DNA of 63,997 nt from the NCBI RefSeq assembly GCF_902859945.1, contig NZ_CADIKL010000046.1:1-63997 (forward strand), in the 5' to 3' direction. The notes below the pieces were generated by a model. That model did not search any database, was not told the DNA's origin, and saw nothing but the letters and a program-made list of their open reading frames with translations. Source of the DNA: Paraburkholderia caffeinitolerans (GTDB lineage Bacteria; Pseudomonadota; Gammaproteobacteria; Burkholderiales; Burkholderiaceae). The number at the start of each line of letters is the position of its first letter. The stretch's first letter is position 1. Shown here in pieces: positions 18,222 to 27,296 of this stretch. The translations under genes were made by a program, and so were the position numbers.

Positions 18222-19175
18222 ATGAATCCGGCATTTTCCGTGGTGTTTCTCACCACCTTGATCGGCGCGGCGCAGGGGCTCGTGATTGCGCTCGTGGGCG
18301 TGGAGGCGGCGGGGCAGCTTGGCCTCGGCGATGGCGCGGCCGTGCCGCAACTCTTCTATGTGGTGGGCGCGGCGCTGTCGTGCGTGCTTGGCGCGGCGGG
18401 GCTGTTGGCGTCGTTCTTCCACCTCGGGCATCCCGAGCGCGCGTGGCGCGCCATCGCGATGTGGCGCACGTCGTGGCTCTCGCGCGAATGTTTGTGTCTG
18501 CCGCTGTTCCTCGCCTGCACGTTCGCCTATGGCATGGCGCATGTATTTGGCTTGCCGTATACGCTCGCGATAGGCGCCGTTGCCGTGGTGGCGAGCGGGC
18601 TGCTGTTCGTCTGCACGGGCATGATCTACGCGTGCCTGCGCTTCCTCCAGGAATGGGCGACGCCGCTCACGCTCGTCAACTTCGCGCTGCTCGGCTGCGC
18701 ATCGGGCTTCACGCTGGCGACGGCGAGCGCCGCGTGGCTCGCGCCCGCATTGGTCGGTCCGCTCGCGGTACTGGCTTGTGTGCTGACGCTGTGCGGCTGC
18801 GCCTCGCGCGTTGCCTCGCTCGTGCGCAATGCGCGGCTGCGGCCCAAATCGACAGTGCAGAGCGCGACCGGCATCCGCAGCGCGCGCGTCGAGCAGAAGT
18901 CGCGCGGCTTCACGGCGGGTGCGTTCAACCTGCGCGAGTTCTTCCACGGCAAGACGCCGGCCACGCTCAAGCGGATCAAGTGGACGTTTCTGGTGGCTGC
19001 GTTCGCCGTGCCGTTCGTGCTCGTGGCATTTGGTGCGAACGTGCGGCCGGTGGGGGCTTCATTGACGCTGCTGTGCGCCGCCGTGGTGATTCAGTATGCG
19101 GGGCTCGTGGCCGAGCGGTGGTTCTTCTTCGCGGAAGCGCGGCACCCGCAGAATCTTTATTATCGGCAGGCTTGA
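18222..19175 (+). CDS. soeC: DmsC-like membrane anchor subunit, SoeC-like
   Basis: 317 residues with about eight hydrophobic helices and the DmsC-family helix 2 region LLASFFHLGHPERAWRAI. It would hold the molybdoenzyme on the inner face of the cytoplasmic membrane and exchange electrons with the quinone pool; DmsC anchors bind no heme. The gene ends the three-gene operon, and a strong stem-loop follows at 19223-19274. The order catalytic-FeS-anchor supports the Soe/Dms assignment. Confidence 0.8.
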   Translation: MNPAFSVVFLTTLIGAAQGLVIALVGVEAAGQLGLGDGAAVPQLFYVVGAALSCVLGAAGLLASFFHLGHPERAWRAIAMWRTSWLSRECLCLPLFLACTFAYGMAHVFGLPYTLAIGAVAVVASGLLFVCTGMIYACLRFLQEWATPLTLVNFALLGCASGFTLATASAAWLAPALVGPLAVLACVLTLCGCASRVASLVRNARLRPKSTVQSATGIRSARVEQKSRGFTAGAFNLREFFHGKTPATLKRIKWTFLVAAFAVPFVLVAFGANVRPVGASLTLLCAAVVIQYAGLVAERWFFFAEARHPQNLYYRQA

Positions 19176-19222
19176 TTGGCCGGTATTGGCGTAGGGCGCC
19201 TGAGCCAGGGCGAAGCAGTTTG

Positions 19223-19274
19223 AGCAGAGGCGCCGTCGGCATAGCACAGTCGCCTTCGGGCGGCGGCGTCTGCT
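19223..19274. terminator. Nested stem-loop between convergent genes
   Basis: AGCAGA at 19223-19228 pairs with TCTGCT at 19269-19274, CGCCG at 19231-19235 with CGGCG at 19264-19268, and an inner CGCC-TTCG-GGCG hairpin lies at 19251-19262. It lies between the soeC stop and the stop of the convergent phosphodiesterase gene, so it is a likely bidirectional terminator; no T tract is seen. Confidence 0.5.
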
Positions 19275-19328
19275 CGGGGGATCGCGGGATGTCTTTTATC
19301 ATCACCAGCTCACCGGTCCTGCCATATT

Positions 19329-20489
19329 TCAGAACAGACCGGGCCGCTGCTGGCGCCGGGCGCCGCCCTGGCCCTGCGCCAGCTTGCGCGCCTGCTCGAT
19401 CTTGCGTGCGGTCTGAGTGAGCTCCGTGCTCGCCTTCGTGTTCAATTCGAAGATGAACTTGCCCTTGTCGATATCGGCGAAATCGATCATGACGATGTTG
19501 GGCATGAAGACCTTTAGCGCGATACCGTTCGCGTAGTCGGTCGACGAGACGTAGGTTGGCAGCCGCGATTCGATCGCCTCGCCGAAGCCGGCCATCCAGA
19601 GATCGGTGAGCCCGGTCGGACGGTTGTCCGGCCCCCACATGGTCGAGTCACGCTCGCGAATGCTCCGCTTCAGGCCGGTGGTCGTCCAGTACATCATCCC
19701 CATCACTTCGGGGGCGGCGTTGCGCGCGCCGGTCAGCATCAGCCCACTCTGCTTTTCGATGTTGGACGCGATCTTGCCCATGTCGCTGTCGCCGTTGAGC
19801 GCGTTCGTGCCGCCCTTGCCGACGTATTGCAGGCCGTCGTAGGTGCTGCTGTAGCCGATGCCGTTTTCGAGGCGCTCGCAACCCCAGATCCCGGTCGACG
19901 AAAGGTAGCCCTTGCTGGCGACTTCTCTGATGCCTTTCGAGGTGAAGAGCACGACGACATGCTTCTTTAGCTGGTCGAGCGTCTTCTCGTTGAGGCTGCC
20001 CGTGCCCGTGAAGAGCGCGTTGCCGAGTTCCCGCACGCAGATCTCCGCGATGATGGTCCAGTTCGTGCACTTGTCGAACTTCAGGAGCAGGAATTCGCTG
20101 CTGTTGTATTTGACGAAATCCTTCGCCTGTTCCAGCATCTCCACGAGCCGCATGCCGAACGCGCCGTCCACCGGCAGCTTGGTGGTGGTGACGTCGGCCT
20201 TCCTGCCGCCCAGGTCGAAGACGGTCTTGTTCTTCTTATCCTTCTGCTGCATCAGCAGCGGGTCGGCATGGAAGGCCTTCAGTATCACCGGCGCGGCGGA
20301 CAGCGTCGAATTCTTGGTTGCCGCAATCCGCAGGTCGAACAGGCGCACGCCAGCCTTGGCCTGCTCGAAGATATCGCGGTCCTGGGTCTGGACGTTGGCG
20401 TCGCCGCTCGTGATGCCCGCGTCGTGGCTGCCGGCGAAGACAATATCGCAGAGCCGCTTGCTGCCGCCCAGCTTGTAGTAAGTGATCAT
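19329..20489 (-). CDS. PI-PLC X-domain-like phosphodiesterase
   Basis: 386 residues from the ATG at 20489, with GGAGG nine bases upstream. The sequence follows the bacterial phosphatidylinositol-specific phospholipase C fold: FAGSHDAGI near residue 22 with the first catalytic His, AGVRLFDLRI with the Asp-Arg pair, and KAFHADPLL with the second candidate His. Bacterial members cleave phosphoinositides or related phosphodiesters. There is no signal peptide, unlike secreted PI-PLCs, so it acts in the cytoplasm or leaves by a signal-independent route. It stands alone between convergent soeC and a divergent ABC operon. Its substrate is unknown. Confidence 0.7.
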   Translation of the reverse strand: MITYYKLGGSKRLCDIVFAGSHDAGITSGDANVQTQDRDIFEQAKAGVRLFDLRIAATKNSTLSAAPVILKAFHADPLLMQQKDKKNKTVFDLGGRKADVTTTKLPVDGAFGMRLVEMLEQAKDFVKYNSSEFLLLKFDKCTNWTIIAEICVRELGNALFTGTGSLNEKTLDQLKKHVVVLFTSKGIREVASKGYLSSTGIWGCERLENGIGYSSTYDGLQYVGKGGTNALNGDSDMGKIASNIEKQSGLMLTGARNAAPEVMGMMYWTTTGLKRSIRERDSTMWGPDNRPTGLTDLWMAGFGEAIESRLPTYVSSTDYANGIALKVFMPNIVMIDFADIDKGKFIFELNTKASTELTQTARKIEQARKLAQGQGGARRQQRPGLF

Positions 20490-20813
20490 GGCCGTCGTAC
20501 CTCCGATAGAGAGTGTGCGTATTCCACGCAAACCGAAACTCGTTTCATGAGTAAGCGAACGCTGCGGACCTGGCGATGCGGGTCTGAGCTTTTTCTACTC
20601 CGACTCTTCCTTGCTGGTCAAACCCTTTCGGCGTTTGCGCATCGACTCACTGGCCGAAAACGGAAACGGACGTTAAAAAACATTAGGCCGAATGCAATAA
20701 TTAAAGCGTGTGTTTTATTGCCTGGGCAGCTTGCAAAATTCTGGATTTAAATCTAGCCTGCATCAGCAACCGGCGGACCTCATCAACGCACTACCTTCCT
20801 TTCGGGAACACCG
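20490..20813. promoter_or_regulatory. Divergent intergenic region, AT-rich
   Basis: 324 bases between the phosphodiesterase and the ABC binding-protein gene. It is AT-richer than its surroundings (for example around 20670-20760) and holds a 10-bp perfect palindrome GATTTAAATC at 20744-20753, placed as an operator or promoter element 60 bases before the binding-protein ATG. No gene is supported. Confidence 0.35.
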
Positions 20814-21932
20814 ATGACGATGAAGCGTATCTGGGCAGGCCGAGTCCTTTCGATCTCCGCAACGGCTGGATTGGCTGCGGGCGGCATTAACCCTGCATCG
20901 GCTGCGCCGCCGGACGCGCTCGTGGCCGCCGCCAAACAGGAAGGGCAGTTGACCACGATCGCCCTGCCGCATGACTGGTGCGGGTACGGCGCGCTGATCG
21001 CCGCCTTCCAGAAGAAGTACGGGATCCACGTCAACGAACTCAACCCTGACGCAGGCTCGGGGGACGAGATCGAAGCGATCAAGGCGAACAAAGGCAACAA
21101 GGGACCACAAGCGCCCGACGTGATCGATGTCGGCCTGTCGTTCGGACCGTCCGCGAAAAAAGAAGGCCTGTTGCAGCCTTACAAGGTATCGACGTGGGAC
21201 TCGATCCCGGCGGCTTCCAAGGATGCGCAAGGCTACTGGTACGGCGACTACTACGGCGTGCTCGCGTTCGAAGTCAACGCGGACATGATCGACAAGGTAC
21301 CAGCCGATTGGGGCGATCTGCTCAAATCGGACTACCGCAATGCGGTCTCGCTAGCCGGTGACCCGCGCTCGGCGAATCAGGCCATTCAGGCCGTTTATGC
21401 CGCGGGTCTTTCGCAAAGCAAAGGCGATGCAACGAAGGCCGACCAGATGGGCCTCAAGTTCTTCGCCGATCTGAACAAGAGCGGCAACTTCGTGCCGGTG
21501 ATCGGCAAGGCCGCGTCGCTGGCGCAGGGCACGACGCCGATTGTCGTGCGTTGGGACTACAACGCGCTTGCCGATCGGGACACGCTCAAAGGCAATCCGA
21601 AGGTACAAGTCATTGTGCCGAAGACCGGCGTGGTGGCGGGCGTCTATGTGCAGGCGATCAGTGCCTATGCGCCTCATCCGAATGCCGCGAAACTGTGGAT
21701 GGAATTCCTCTACTCCGACGAAGGGCAGCTCGGTTGGCTTGCCGGTTATTGTCATCCGATGCGCTACAACGAACTCGTCGCGCAGAAGAAGGTGCCGGCT
21801 GCGCTGCTCGCGAAGCTGCCGCCTGCATCGGCCTACCATAACGCGGTCTTTCCGACGCTCGATCAGCAGAACGCCACGAAGGATGTCGTGACCAAAGGCT
21901 GGGATCAGGTCGTTGGCGCGAACGTGAAGTAG
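20814..21932 (+). CDS. ABC transporter periplasmic solute-binding protein (family 1), substrate unknown
   Basis: 372 residues with a signal peptide (MTMKRIWAGRVLSISATAGLAAGGINPASA). The mature protein shows the family-1 binding fold used for iron, thiamine, polyamines or aminoalkylphosphonates: VAAAKQEGQLTTIALPHDWCGYGALIAAFQKKYGI and a C-terminal AAKLWMEFLYSDEGQLGWLAGYCHP. It starts a tight four-gene operon with two permeases and an ATPase, and so delivers the ligand to that importer. The ligand cannot be read; the layout matches polyamine/phosphonate-type importers. The ddp genes that follow suggest a nitrogen-containing small molecule but do not prove it. Confidence 0.8.
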   Translation: MTMKRIWAGRVLSISATAGLAAGGINPASAAPPDALVAAAKQEGQLTTIALPHDWCGYGALIAAFQKKYGIHVNELNPDAGSGDEIEAIKANKGNKGPQAPDVIDVGLSFGPSAKKEGLLQPYKVSTWDSIPAASKDAQGYWYGDYYGVLAFEVNADMIDKVPADWGDLLKSDYRNAVSLAGDPRSANQAIQAVYAAGLSQSKGDATKADQMGLKFFADLNKSGNFVPVIGKAASLAQGTTPIVVRWDYNALADRDTLKGNPKVQVIVPKTGVVAGVYVQAISAYAPHPNAAKLWMEFLYSDEGQLGWLAGYCHPMRYNELVAQKKVPAALLAKLPPASAYHNAVFPTLDQQNATKDVVTKGWDQVVGANVK

Positions 21933-21952
21933 GCACGCGCGAGACCGCCGGG

Positions 21953-22891
21953 ATGAGCGCATCTCCGCAGCCAGACGCCTCGGGCCCGGACTTGCTGACG
22001 CCTGCCGGGCCCGCGCCGAAATCCGGTCCCGTGCGCGACAGCAGCGGTGCAAGTTGGCTGACCTATGCCGGCGTCGCGCCGTTTTTCGTGTTTGCGCTGC
22101 TGTTTCTTTTGTTGCCCACCGTTTTTCTGATGATCGGCGCGTTTCAGGATGCGCAGGGGCACTTCACGCTGGTGAATATTCGCGAGCTGTTTCAACCGGC
22201 CGTACTCGAGGCCTACTGGATCAGCGTGAAGGTGAGCGTCGCATCCGCGACCGGCGGGGCCATCATCGGCGCGCTGCTCGCGTGGGCCGCGGTGCACGGT
22301 CGGTTACCCGCGTGGATCCGCCCTACGCTCATGACCTTTTCTGGCGTTGCGTCCAACTTCGCGGGGGTGCCGCTCGCCTTCGCGTTCATCAGTACGTTGG
22401 GGCGCGTGGGTCTCGTGACTGTGCTCGCACGGAAATATCTCGGCTTCAATCTCTATTCCACCGGGTTCAGCATTCTGAGCTTCCTCGGACTGACCATTAC
22501 GTACCTGTATTTCCAGATTCCGTTGATGGTGCTCATCATCACGCCGGCGCTCGATGGCCTGAAACGCGAGTGGCGCGAAGCGTGCGACTGCCTCGGCGGC
22601 ACGGCGGGCCAATACTGGCGCTACGTCGGTTTTCCGGTCCTCTGGCCGAGCTTTCTGGGTGCGGCCCTGCTGCTGTTCGCCAACGCGTTCGGCGCGGTCG
22701 CCACGGCTTACGCGTTGACCGGCAGTTCCCTCAACATCGTTCCGATCCTGCTGTTTGCGCAGATTCGCGGCGACGTGCTGCATAACCAGAATCTCGGTTA
22801 CGCCCTCGCGCTCGGCATGATCGTTGTCACGGGCCTGTCGAACGGCGGCTATATCTGGTTGCGCGCACGAGCCGAAAGGGGACGCCGATGA
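21953..22891 (+). CDS. ABC transporter permease 1 (spermidine/putrescine-type)
   Basis: 312 residues with about six membrane helices and the binding-protein-dependent permease (EAA) loop EWREACDCLGGTAGQYWRYVGFPVLWP near 225-250. A soluble N-terminal tail of about 35 residues precedes helix 1. It pairs with the next gene, whose ATG overlaps this stop (ATGA at 22888), to form the membrane channel. Neighbouring binding protein and ATPase complete the importer. Confidence 0.85.
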   Translation: MSASPQPDASGPDLLTPAGPAPKSGPVRDSSGASWLTYAGVAPFFVFALLFLLLPTVFLMIGAFQDAQGHFTLVNIRELFQPAVLEAYWISVKVSVASATGGAIIGALLAWAAVHGRLPAWIRPTLMTFSGVASNFAGVPLAFAFISTLGRVGLVTVLARKYLGFNLYSTGFSILSFLGLTITYLYFQIPLMVLIITPALDGLKREWREACDCLGGTAGQYWRYVGFPVLWPSFLGAALLLFANAFGAVATAYALTGSSLNIVPILLFAQIRGDVLHNQNLGYALALGMIVVTGLSNGGYIWLRARAERGRR

Positions 22892-23679
22892 AATCTCAAT
22901 CGCGCGCGGGCGCCTGGATCACTGTGGCCATCGGCACACTGTATTTTTTGATTCCGCTCGCCGCGACCTTCGAGTTCAGTCTGCGGATGCGTCGCGGCGC
23001 ATACAGCTTCGATGCGTACCGCGTTGTCCTGGGCGACCCCCATTTTCAGGCTTCGTTCGGCTATTCGGTGTTGATGGGGTTGCTCACTATCGTGATCGGC
23101 GTGCTGCTTGTCGTGCCGACGGCGTATTGGGTGCAACTGCGTTTGCCGAAGCTTCGGCCGGTCGTGGAGTTCATCACCTTGCTGCCGCTCGTGATACCGG
23201 CCATCGTGATCGTCTTCGGCTACCTGCGCATCTATAACAGCAGTTCGATTTTGCCGTTCACGGGTAACGAACGCGCGACCGATCTGCTACTCGTATTCGG
23301 TTACGTCACGCTATCGCTGCCTTATATGTACCGCGCCGTCGATGCGGGTATGCGCGCCGTCGATGTACGCTCGCTGACCGAGGCCGCCGAGTGTCTCGGC
23401 GCGGGCTGGACGACGATCCTTTTCCGCGTGATTTTCCCGAACGTGCGCTCGGGGATCTTATCGGGCGCGTTCCTGACGTTCGCCGTAGTGATCGGCGAAT
23501 TCACGATCGCGAGCCTGCTGGATCGCCCGGCGTTCGGACCGTATTTGCAACTGATCGGCGCGAACCGCGCTTACGAGCCCTCGGCGCTGGCGATCATCGC
23601 CTTCATTGTCACGTGGGCATCGATGGGATTGATCCAGGTGTTCGGCTCGGCGCGCGCGCTGGCCGGCCATAAAACTTGA
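22888..23679 (+). CDS. ABC transporter permease 2
   Basis: 263 residues, six predicted membrane helices, with the cytoplasmic coupling loop LTEAAECLGAGWTTILFRVIFPNVRSG near 165-190 that docks on the ATPase. Its start overlaps the preceding permease by four bases, so the two are translationally coupled and made in equal amounts. Part of the importer 20814-24769. Confidence 0.85.
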   Translation: MKSQSRAGAWITVAIGTLYFLIPLAATFEFSLRMRRGAYSFDAYRVVLGDPHFQASFGYSVLMGLLTIVIGVLLVVPTAYWVQLRLPKLRPVVEFITLLPLVIPAIVIVFGYLRIYNSSSILPFTGNERATDLLLVFGYVTLSLPYMYRAVDAGMRAVDVRSLTEAAECLGAGWTTILFRVIFPNVRSGILSGAFLTFAVVIGEFTIASLLDRPAFGPYLQLIGANRAYEPSALAIIAFIVTWASMGLIQVFGSARALAGHKT

Positions 23680-23698
23680 GCCGGCGAGGCCGCGACCC

Positions 23699-24769
23699 AT
23701 GGCATTTCTCGAGATCGACAATCTCCACAAGGCGTTTGGGGCAAATGTTGCGGTGCATCAGTTCGACATGAACATCGCGCAAGGTGAATTCATCACCTTT
23801 CTCGGCCCGTCGGGCTGCGGTAAGACGACCGTGCTGCGCATGATCGCCGGATTCGAAACGCCCACGCGCGGCGCGATCCGCCTGAATGGTCGTGACGTCA
23901 CGCGGGTGCGCACGCGCGATCGCGCCGTCGGCATGGTGTTCCAGTCCTATGCGCTGTTTCCGAACATGACGGTGGCGCAGAACATCGGCTTCGCGTTGAA
24001 GGTCGCAAAGCGTTCCGCGAAAGAGATGAGCGGGCGTGTTGCAGAGATGCTGGAGCTAATCAAGCTGCCGCATCTCGCCGAGCGTTATCCGTGGCAATTG
24101 TCCGGTGGGCAGCAACAGCGTGTGGCCTTGGCCCGTGCGCTCGCGAGTAAGCCTCAAGTGCTGCTTCTGGACGAACCGCTTTCTGCGCTCGACGCAAAAA
24201 TTCGCGTCTCGCTGCGCGAAGATATACGGGCACTGCAGCGTGAACTTGGCATCACGTCGATCTTCGTCACGCACGATCAGGAAGAAGCGTTGTCGATGTC
24301 GGACCGCATTGTCGTAATGAACGACGGGCGTGTCGAGCAAGTGGGGGCGCCGCTCGATATATACAATTTTCCGCGTACCCGCTTTGTCGCGACGTTCGTG
24401 GGAACGCTCAATATCCTGGCCGGGCGTGTGATCGATCCTGCTACGGGGCGTATTGCCGTTGACGGGCAGGAACTGGTGACATCGCGGCCGCTCCCATCGG
24501 ACGATGCCGGCAAGGAGCGTGTGCTGGCGTTGCGTCCCGAGGCCATTCTGCTGGAGCCGCCATCGAACGAGCGCAACTCGCTGGCGGCGACGGTTGAAGA
24601 GATCAGCTTCCTCGGTTCCGTGGTGCGTATTCGCGCGCGGGTCAGCAGCGCAATCGTTACCCTCGATGTCTTCAACGATCCGACCCGGATCCTGCCCGAA
24701 CGCGGGCAGCCCGTTGCGCTTGGCTTTTCGCACGACAATCTGCTTGTGCTGGATGAGAACGTGCGCTGA
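23699..24769 (+). CDS. ABC transporter ATP-binding subunit (PotA/FbpC type)
   Basis: 356 residues. Walker A GPSGCGKTT (about 40-48), signature LSGGQQQRVALARAL, Walker B VLLLDEPLSALD and switch His in IFVTHDQEEAL are all intact. The C-terminal 110 residues form a TOBE-type regulatory domain (VLALRPEAILLEPP). It powers the permease pair just upstream, 19 bases away. This is the last gene of the importer; a 272-base gap with no evident gene separates it from ddpX. Confidence 0.88.
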   Translation: MAFLEIDNLHKAFGANVAVHQFDMNIAQGEFITFLGPSGCGKTTVLRMIAGFETPTRGAIRLNGRDVTRVRTRDRAVGMVFQSYALFPNMTVAQNIGFALKVAKRSAKEMSGRVAEMLELIKLPHLAERYPWQLSGGQQQRVALARALASKPQVLLLDEPLSALDAKIRVSLREDIRALQRELGITSIFVTHDQEEALSMSDRIVVMNDGRVEQVGAPLDIYNFPRTRFVATFVGTLNILAGRVIDPATGRIAVDGQELVTSRPLPSDDAGKERVLALRPEAILLEPPSNERNSLAATVEEISFLGSVVRIRARVSSAIVTLDVFNDPTRILPERGQPVALGFSHDNLLVLDENVR

Positions 24770-25041
24770 CACCGTTTGCTGACCGGTAGTCTGCCGCATG
24801 CTGAAATCCACACGCCCATCTCGTTCGTGATACATGTAAGAATACGAACTCAAGCGCAGCGCGTTAACGAGACAAAACCCGGCGACAGAACCTGGCGACA
24901 GAACTGCGCCGCTCACTTGCCCGTTCAACCTGCTGATTACGTCGGTTGTCGAATGGCTCGGCTCGGCTCGACTATCGACAAACGCGTCGCGCGCAACCGC
25001 GGATTGCAACGCGAACTCGATCAGTTCGACCTTTGACAATC

Positions 25042-25608
25042 ATGACCGATACCTCGCACCTCATTCACATCACACCGGAAACGCACGGCGTCGAACTCGA
25101 CCTCGTGTATGCGACCGATCGAAATTTCACCGGCAAGGCGATCTACAAGCAAGCGCACGCCTTGCTGCTCGCACCCGCTGAAGCCAGATTGCGCAAAGCC
25201 GTCGAACTTGCTGAAAGCGTCGGCATGAAGCTGCGCATTTTCGATGCCTACCGTCCGCCGCAAGCACAAAAAGTACTGTGGGATTTTCTGCCCGATCCCA
25301 CGTATGTCGCGGAACTCGGCCGAGGCTCGAACCATAGCCGGGGTACGGCGCTCGATCTCACCCTGATCGACAGCAACGGTGAAGCGCTCGACATGGGCAC
25401 GGGCTTCGATGCAATGATCAAGGAGTCCGAGCACTTCCATCGCGGATTGCCACAGCATGTGCAGCGCAATCGCCTGCTGCTGCTCGGCATCATGCATGCG
25501 GCAGGATTCACGCATATTCCCAGTGAGTGGTGGCATTACGAAATTCCGGGTTCGCGCTCACTGCCCGTTATTGACAATAGCGAAAGCGGCCCCCTGAAAT
25601 TGATGTAA
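25042..25608 (+). CDS. ddpX: D-alanyl-D-alanine dipeptidase (VanX/DdpX family)
   Basis: 188 residues from the ATG at 25042. Zinc and catalytic residues of the VanX family are visible: H98 and D105 in SNHSRGTALD, E162 and H165 in SEWWHYE, and a conserved Arg in IFDAYRPPQAQ. It splits D-Ala-D-Ala in the cytoplasm into two D-alanines. It stands directly before a five-gene dipeptide ABC importer, the same set as E. coli ddpXABCDF, so its role is nutrition from cell-wall dipeptide rather than vancomycin resistance; no vanH or vanA-like ligase is nearby. Confidence 0.9.
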   Translation: MTDTSHLIHITPETHGVELDLVYATDRNFTGKAIYKQAHALLLAPAEARLRKAVELAESVGMKLRIFDAYRPPQAQKVLWDFLPDPTYVAELGRGSNHSRGTALDLTLIDSNGEALDMGTGFDAMIKESEHFHRGLPQHVQRNRLLLLGIMHAAGFTHIPSEWWHYEIPGSRSLPVIDNSESGPLKLM

Positions 25609-25677
25609 TCGCGTTCTGGTTCTTTGCTGTCCGTTTGCCGGTTTCCCATCGCGTTTCCCTCTCGATACGGAGCGAGT

Positions 25678-27285
25678 ATGAATCTGGTTTTGCGCAATGC
25701 GCTGGCGGCAGTCGCGGTCGTGTCCGCACTGACGCTTACGATGACGACAACACGTACTGCATTTGCGGCGACGCCGAAAGACATGCTGGTGATCGCCACC
25801 ACGCTCGACGAATTCTCGACGCTCGATCCGGGCGAAGTCTATGAGCTCGTGCCGGAAGAGTATGTCGCGAATACCTATGACCGACTGGTGCGCGTCGATC
25901 TGAAAGACCCGGCGAAATTCAATGGCGATGTCGCGCAATCGTGGACGGTCAGCCCCGATGGACTCACGTTCACGTTCAAGATTCGCCCGGGTCTCAAGTT
26001 CCACTCGGGCCATCCGCTGACAGCAGATGATGTCGCGTGGTCGATCCAGCGCTGCGTACTGCTCGATAAAGGCGCGGCGGCCGTATTGCAAGGCATTGGC
26101 CTGACCAAAGCCAACGCGCTGCAAAACGTCAAGAAGATCGACGACTCGACCGTCAGCATTACGACCGACCAGAAATACGCGCCCACGTTCGTGCTGAACG
26201 TGCTGGGTGCGTGGCCCGCGTCGGTGGTCGACAAGCAGCTCCTGATGTCGCATCAGAAGAACAACGATTTCGGCAACGAATGGCTGCGCACGAACGAAGC
26301 GGGCTCTGGCGCGTATAAGCTCGTCAAATGGACGGCGAACGAGAGCATCATCCTGCAGAAGTACGACGGCTACCGGCTGCCGCTCGCGATGAAACGCATC
26401 GTGATGCGTCATGTGCCGGAAGCCGCGAGCCAGCGCCTGCTGCTCGAAAACGGCGACGCGGACGTCGCGCGCAATCTGAGCCCCGACGACCTCGCTGCGT
26501 TGACCAAGGCCAACAAGGTGCAGGTGATGTCGGTGCCGCAAGCGACGTTGCTCTATCTCGGCCTGAACGTGAAGAACCCGAATCTTGCGAAGCCGGAAGT
26601 GCAGGAAGCCATGAAATGGCTGATCGACTATGACGGCATTCAGAAGAACGTGACGAAGAGCACGTTCAAGATTCATCAAACGTTCTTGCCCGAAGGTTTC
26701 CTCGGCGCGTTGAATACCAATCCGTATCACCAGGACGTTGCCAAGGCCAAGGCGCTGCTCGCCAAAGCGGGCTTGCCCAATGGCTTCAACGTGACGATGG
26801 ATGTGCGCAGCGCTTACCCGTACAACGAAATTGCGCAAGCCATACAAGCGAATCTCGCGCAAGGCGGCATCAAGGTCGAGATCATTCCGGGCGACAACAA
26901 GCAGACCCTCGCGAAATATCGTGCGCGTCAGCACGATATCTATATCGGCGAATGGTCGGCGGATTACATCGACCCGCACAGCAATGCGCAGGGCTACGCA
27001 TGGAATCCGGACAACTCCGACAAGTCTGCGTACAAGATGCTCGCATGGCGTAATTCGTGGGACATTCCCGATCTGACGAAACAGACCAATGCGGCGCTCG
27101 CCGAATCGTCGACGACAAAGCGCGCGCAACTCTACCAGGCGATGCAGAAGGAAATGCTCGCAAAGTCGCCGTTCGTCATCATGTTCCAGCAGGTGTCGCA
27201 AGTGGCGATGCGTCCGGGCGTGTCGGGCCTCGAAGTCGGTCCAATCAACGATCTCGTGTCGTATGTGCATGTGAAGAAGCAGTAA
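25678..27285 (+). CDS. ddpA: Dipeptide ABC transporter substrate-binding protein, DdpA-like
   Basis: 535 residues from the ATG at 25678, preceded by a GGAGCGAG ribosome site. A signal peptide (MNLVLRNALAAVAVVSALTLTMTTTRTAFA) leads into a family-5 peptide/nickel binding protein: YVANTYDRLVRVD, KIRPGLKFHSGHPLTADDVAWS and a C-terminal KSPFVIMFQQVSQVAMRPGVSGL. It captures a peptide in the periplasm for the permeases that follow 11 bases later. Substrate D-Ala-D-Ala is inferred from ddpX next door. Confidence 0.85.
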   Translation: MNLVLRNALAAVAVVSALTLTMTTTRTAFAATPKDMLVIATTLDEFSTLDPGEVYELVPEEYVANTYDRLVRVDLKDPAKFNGDVAQSWTVSPDGLTFTFKIRPGLKFHSGHPLTADDVAWSIQRCVLLDKGAAAVLQGIGLTKANALQNVKKIDDSTVSITTDQKYAPTFVLNVLGAWPASVVDKQLLMSHQKNNDFGNEWLRTNEAGSGAYKLVKWTANESIILQKYDGYRLPLAMKRIVMRHVPEAASQRLLLENGDADVARNLSPDDLAALTKANKVQVMSVPQATLLYLGLNVKNPNLAKPEVQEAMKWLIDYDGIQKNVTKSTFKIHQTFLPEGFLGALNTNPYHQDVAKAKALLAKAGLPNGFNVTMDVRSAYPYNEIAQAIQANLAQGGIKVEIIPGDNKQTLAKYRARQHDIYIGEWSADYIDPHSNAQGYAWNPDNSDKSAYKMLAWRNSWDIPDLTKQTNAALAESSTTKRAQLYQAMQKEMLAKSPFVIMFQQVSQVAMRPGVSGLEVGPINDLVSYVHVKKQ

Positions 27286-27296
27286 GCGCGCGAGAC

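Noticed and set aside
17172..18947. 591-codon minus-strand frame opposite the soeB/soeC genes
   Set aside because: It is antisense to genes with clear ferredoxin and membrane-anchor features and has no recognisable content.
25042..25608. Vancomycin-resistance role for the VanX-like dipeptidase
   Set aside because: No vanH or D-Ala-D-Lac ligase gene is nearby; the adjoining peptide importer points to nutrient use.
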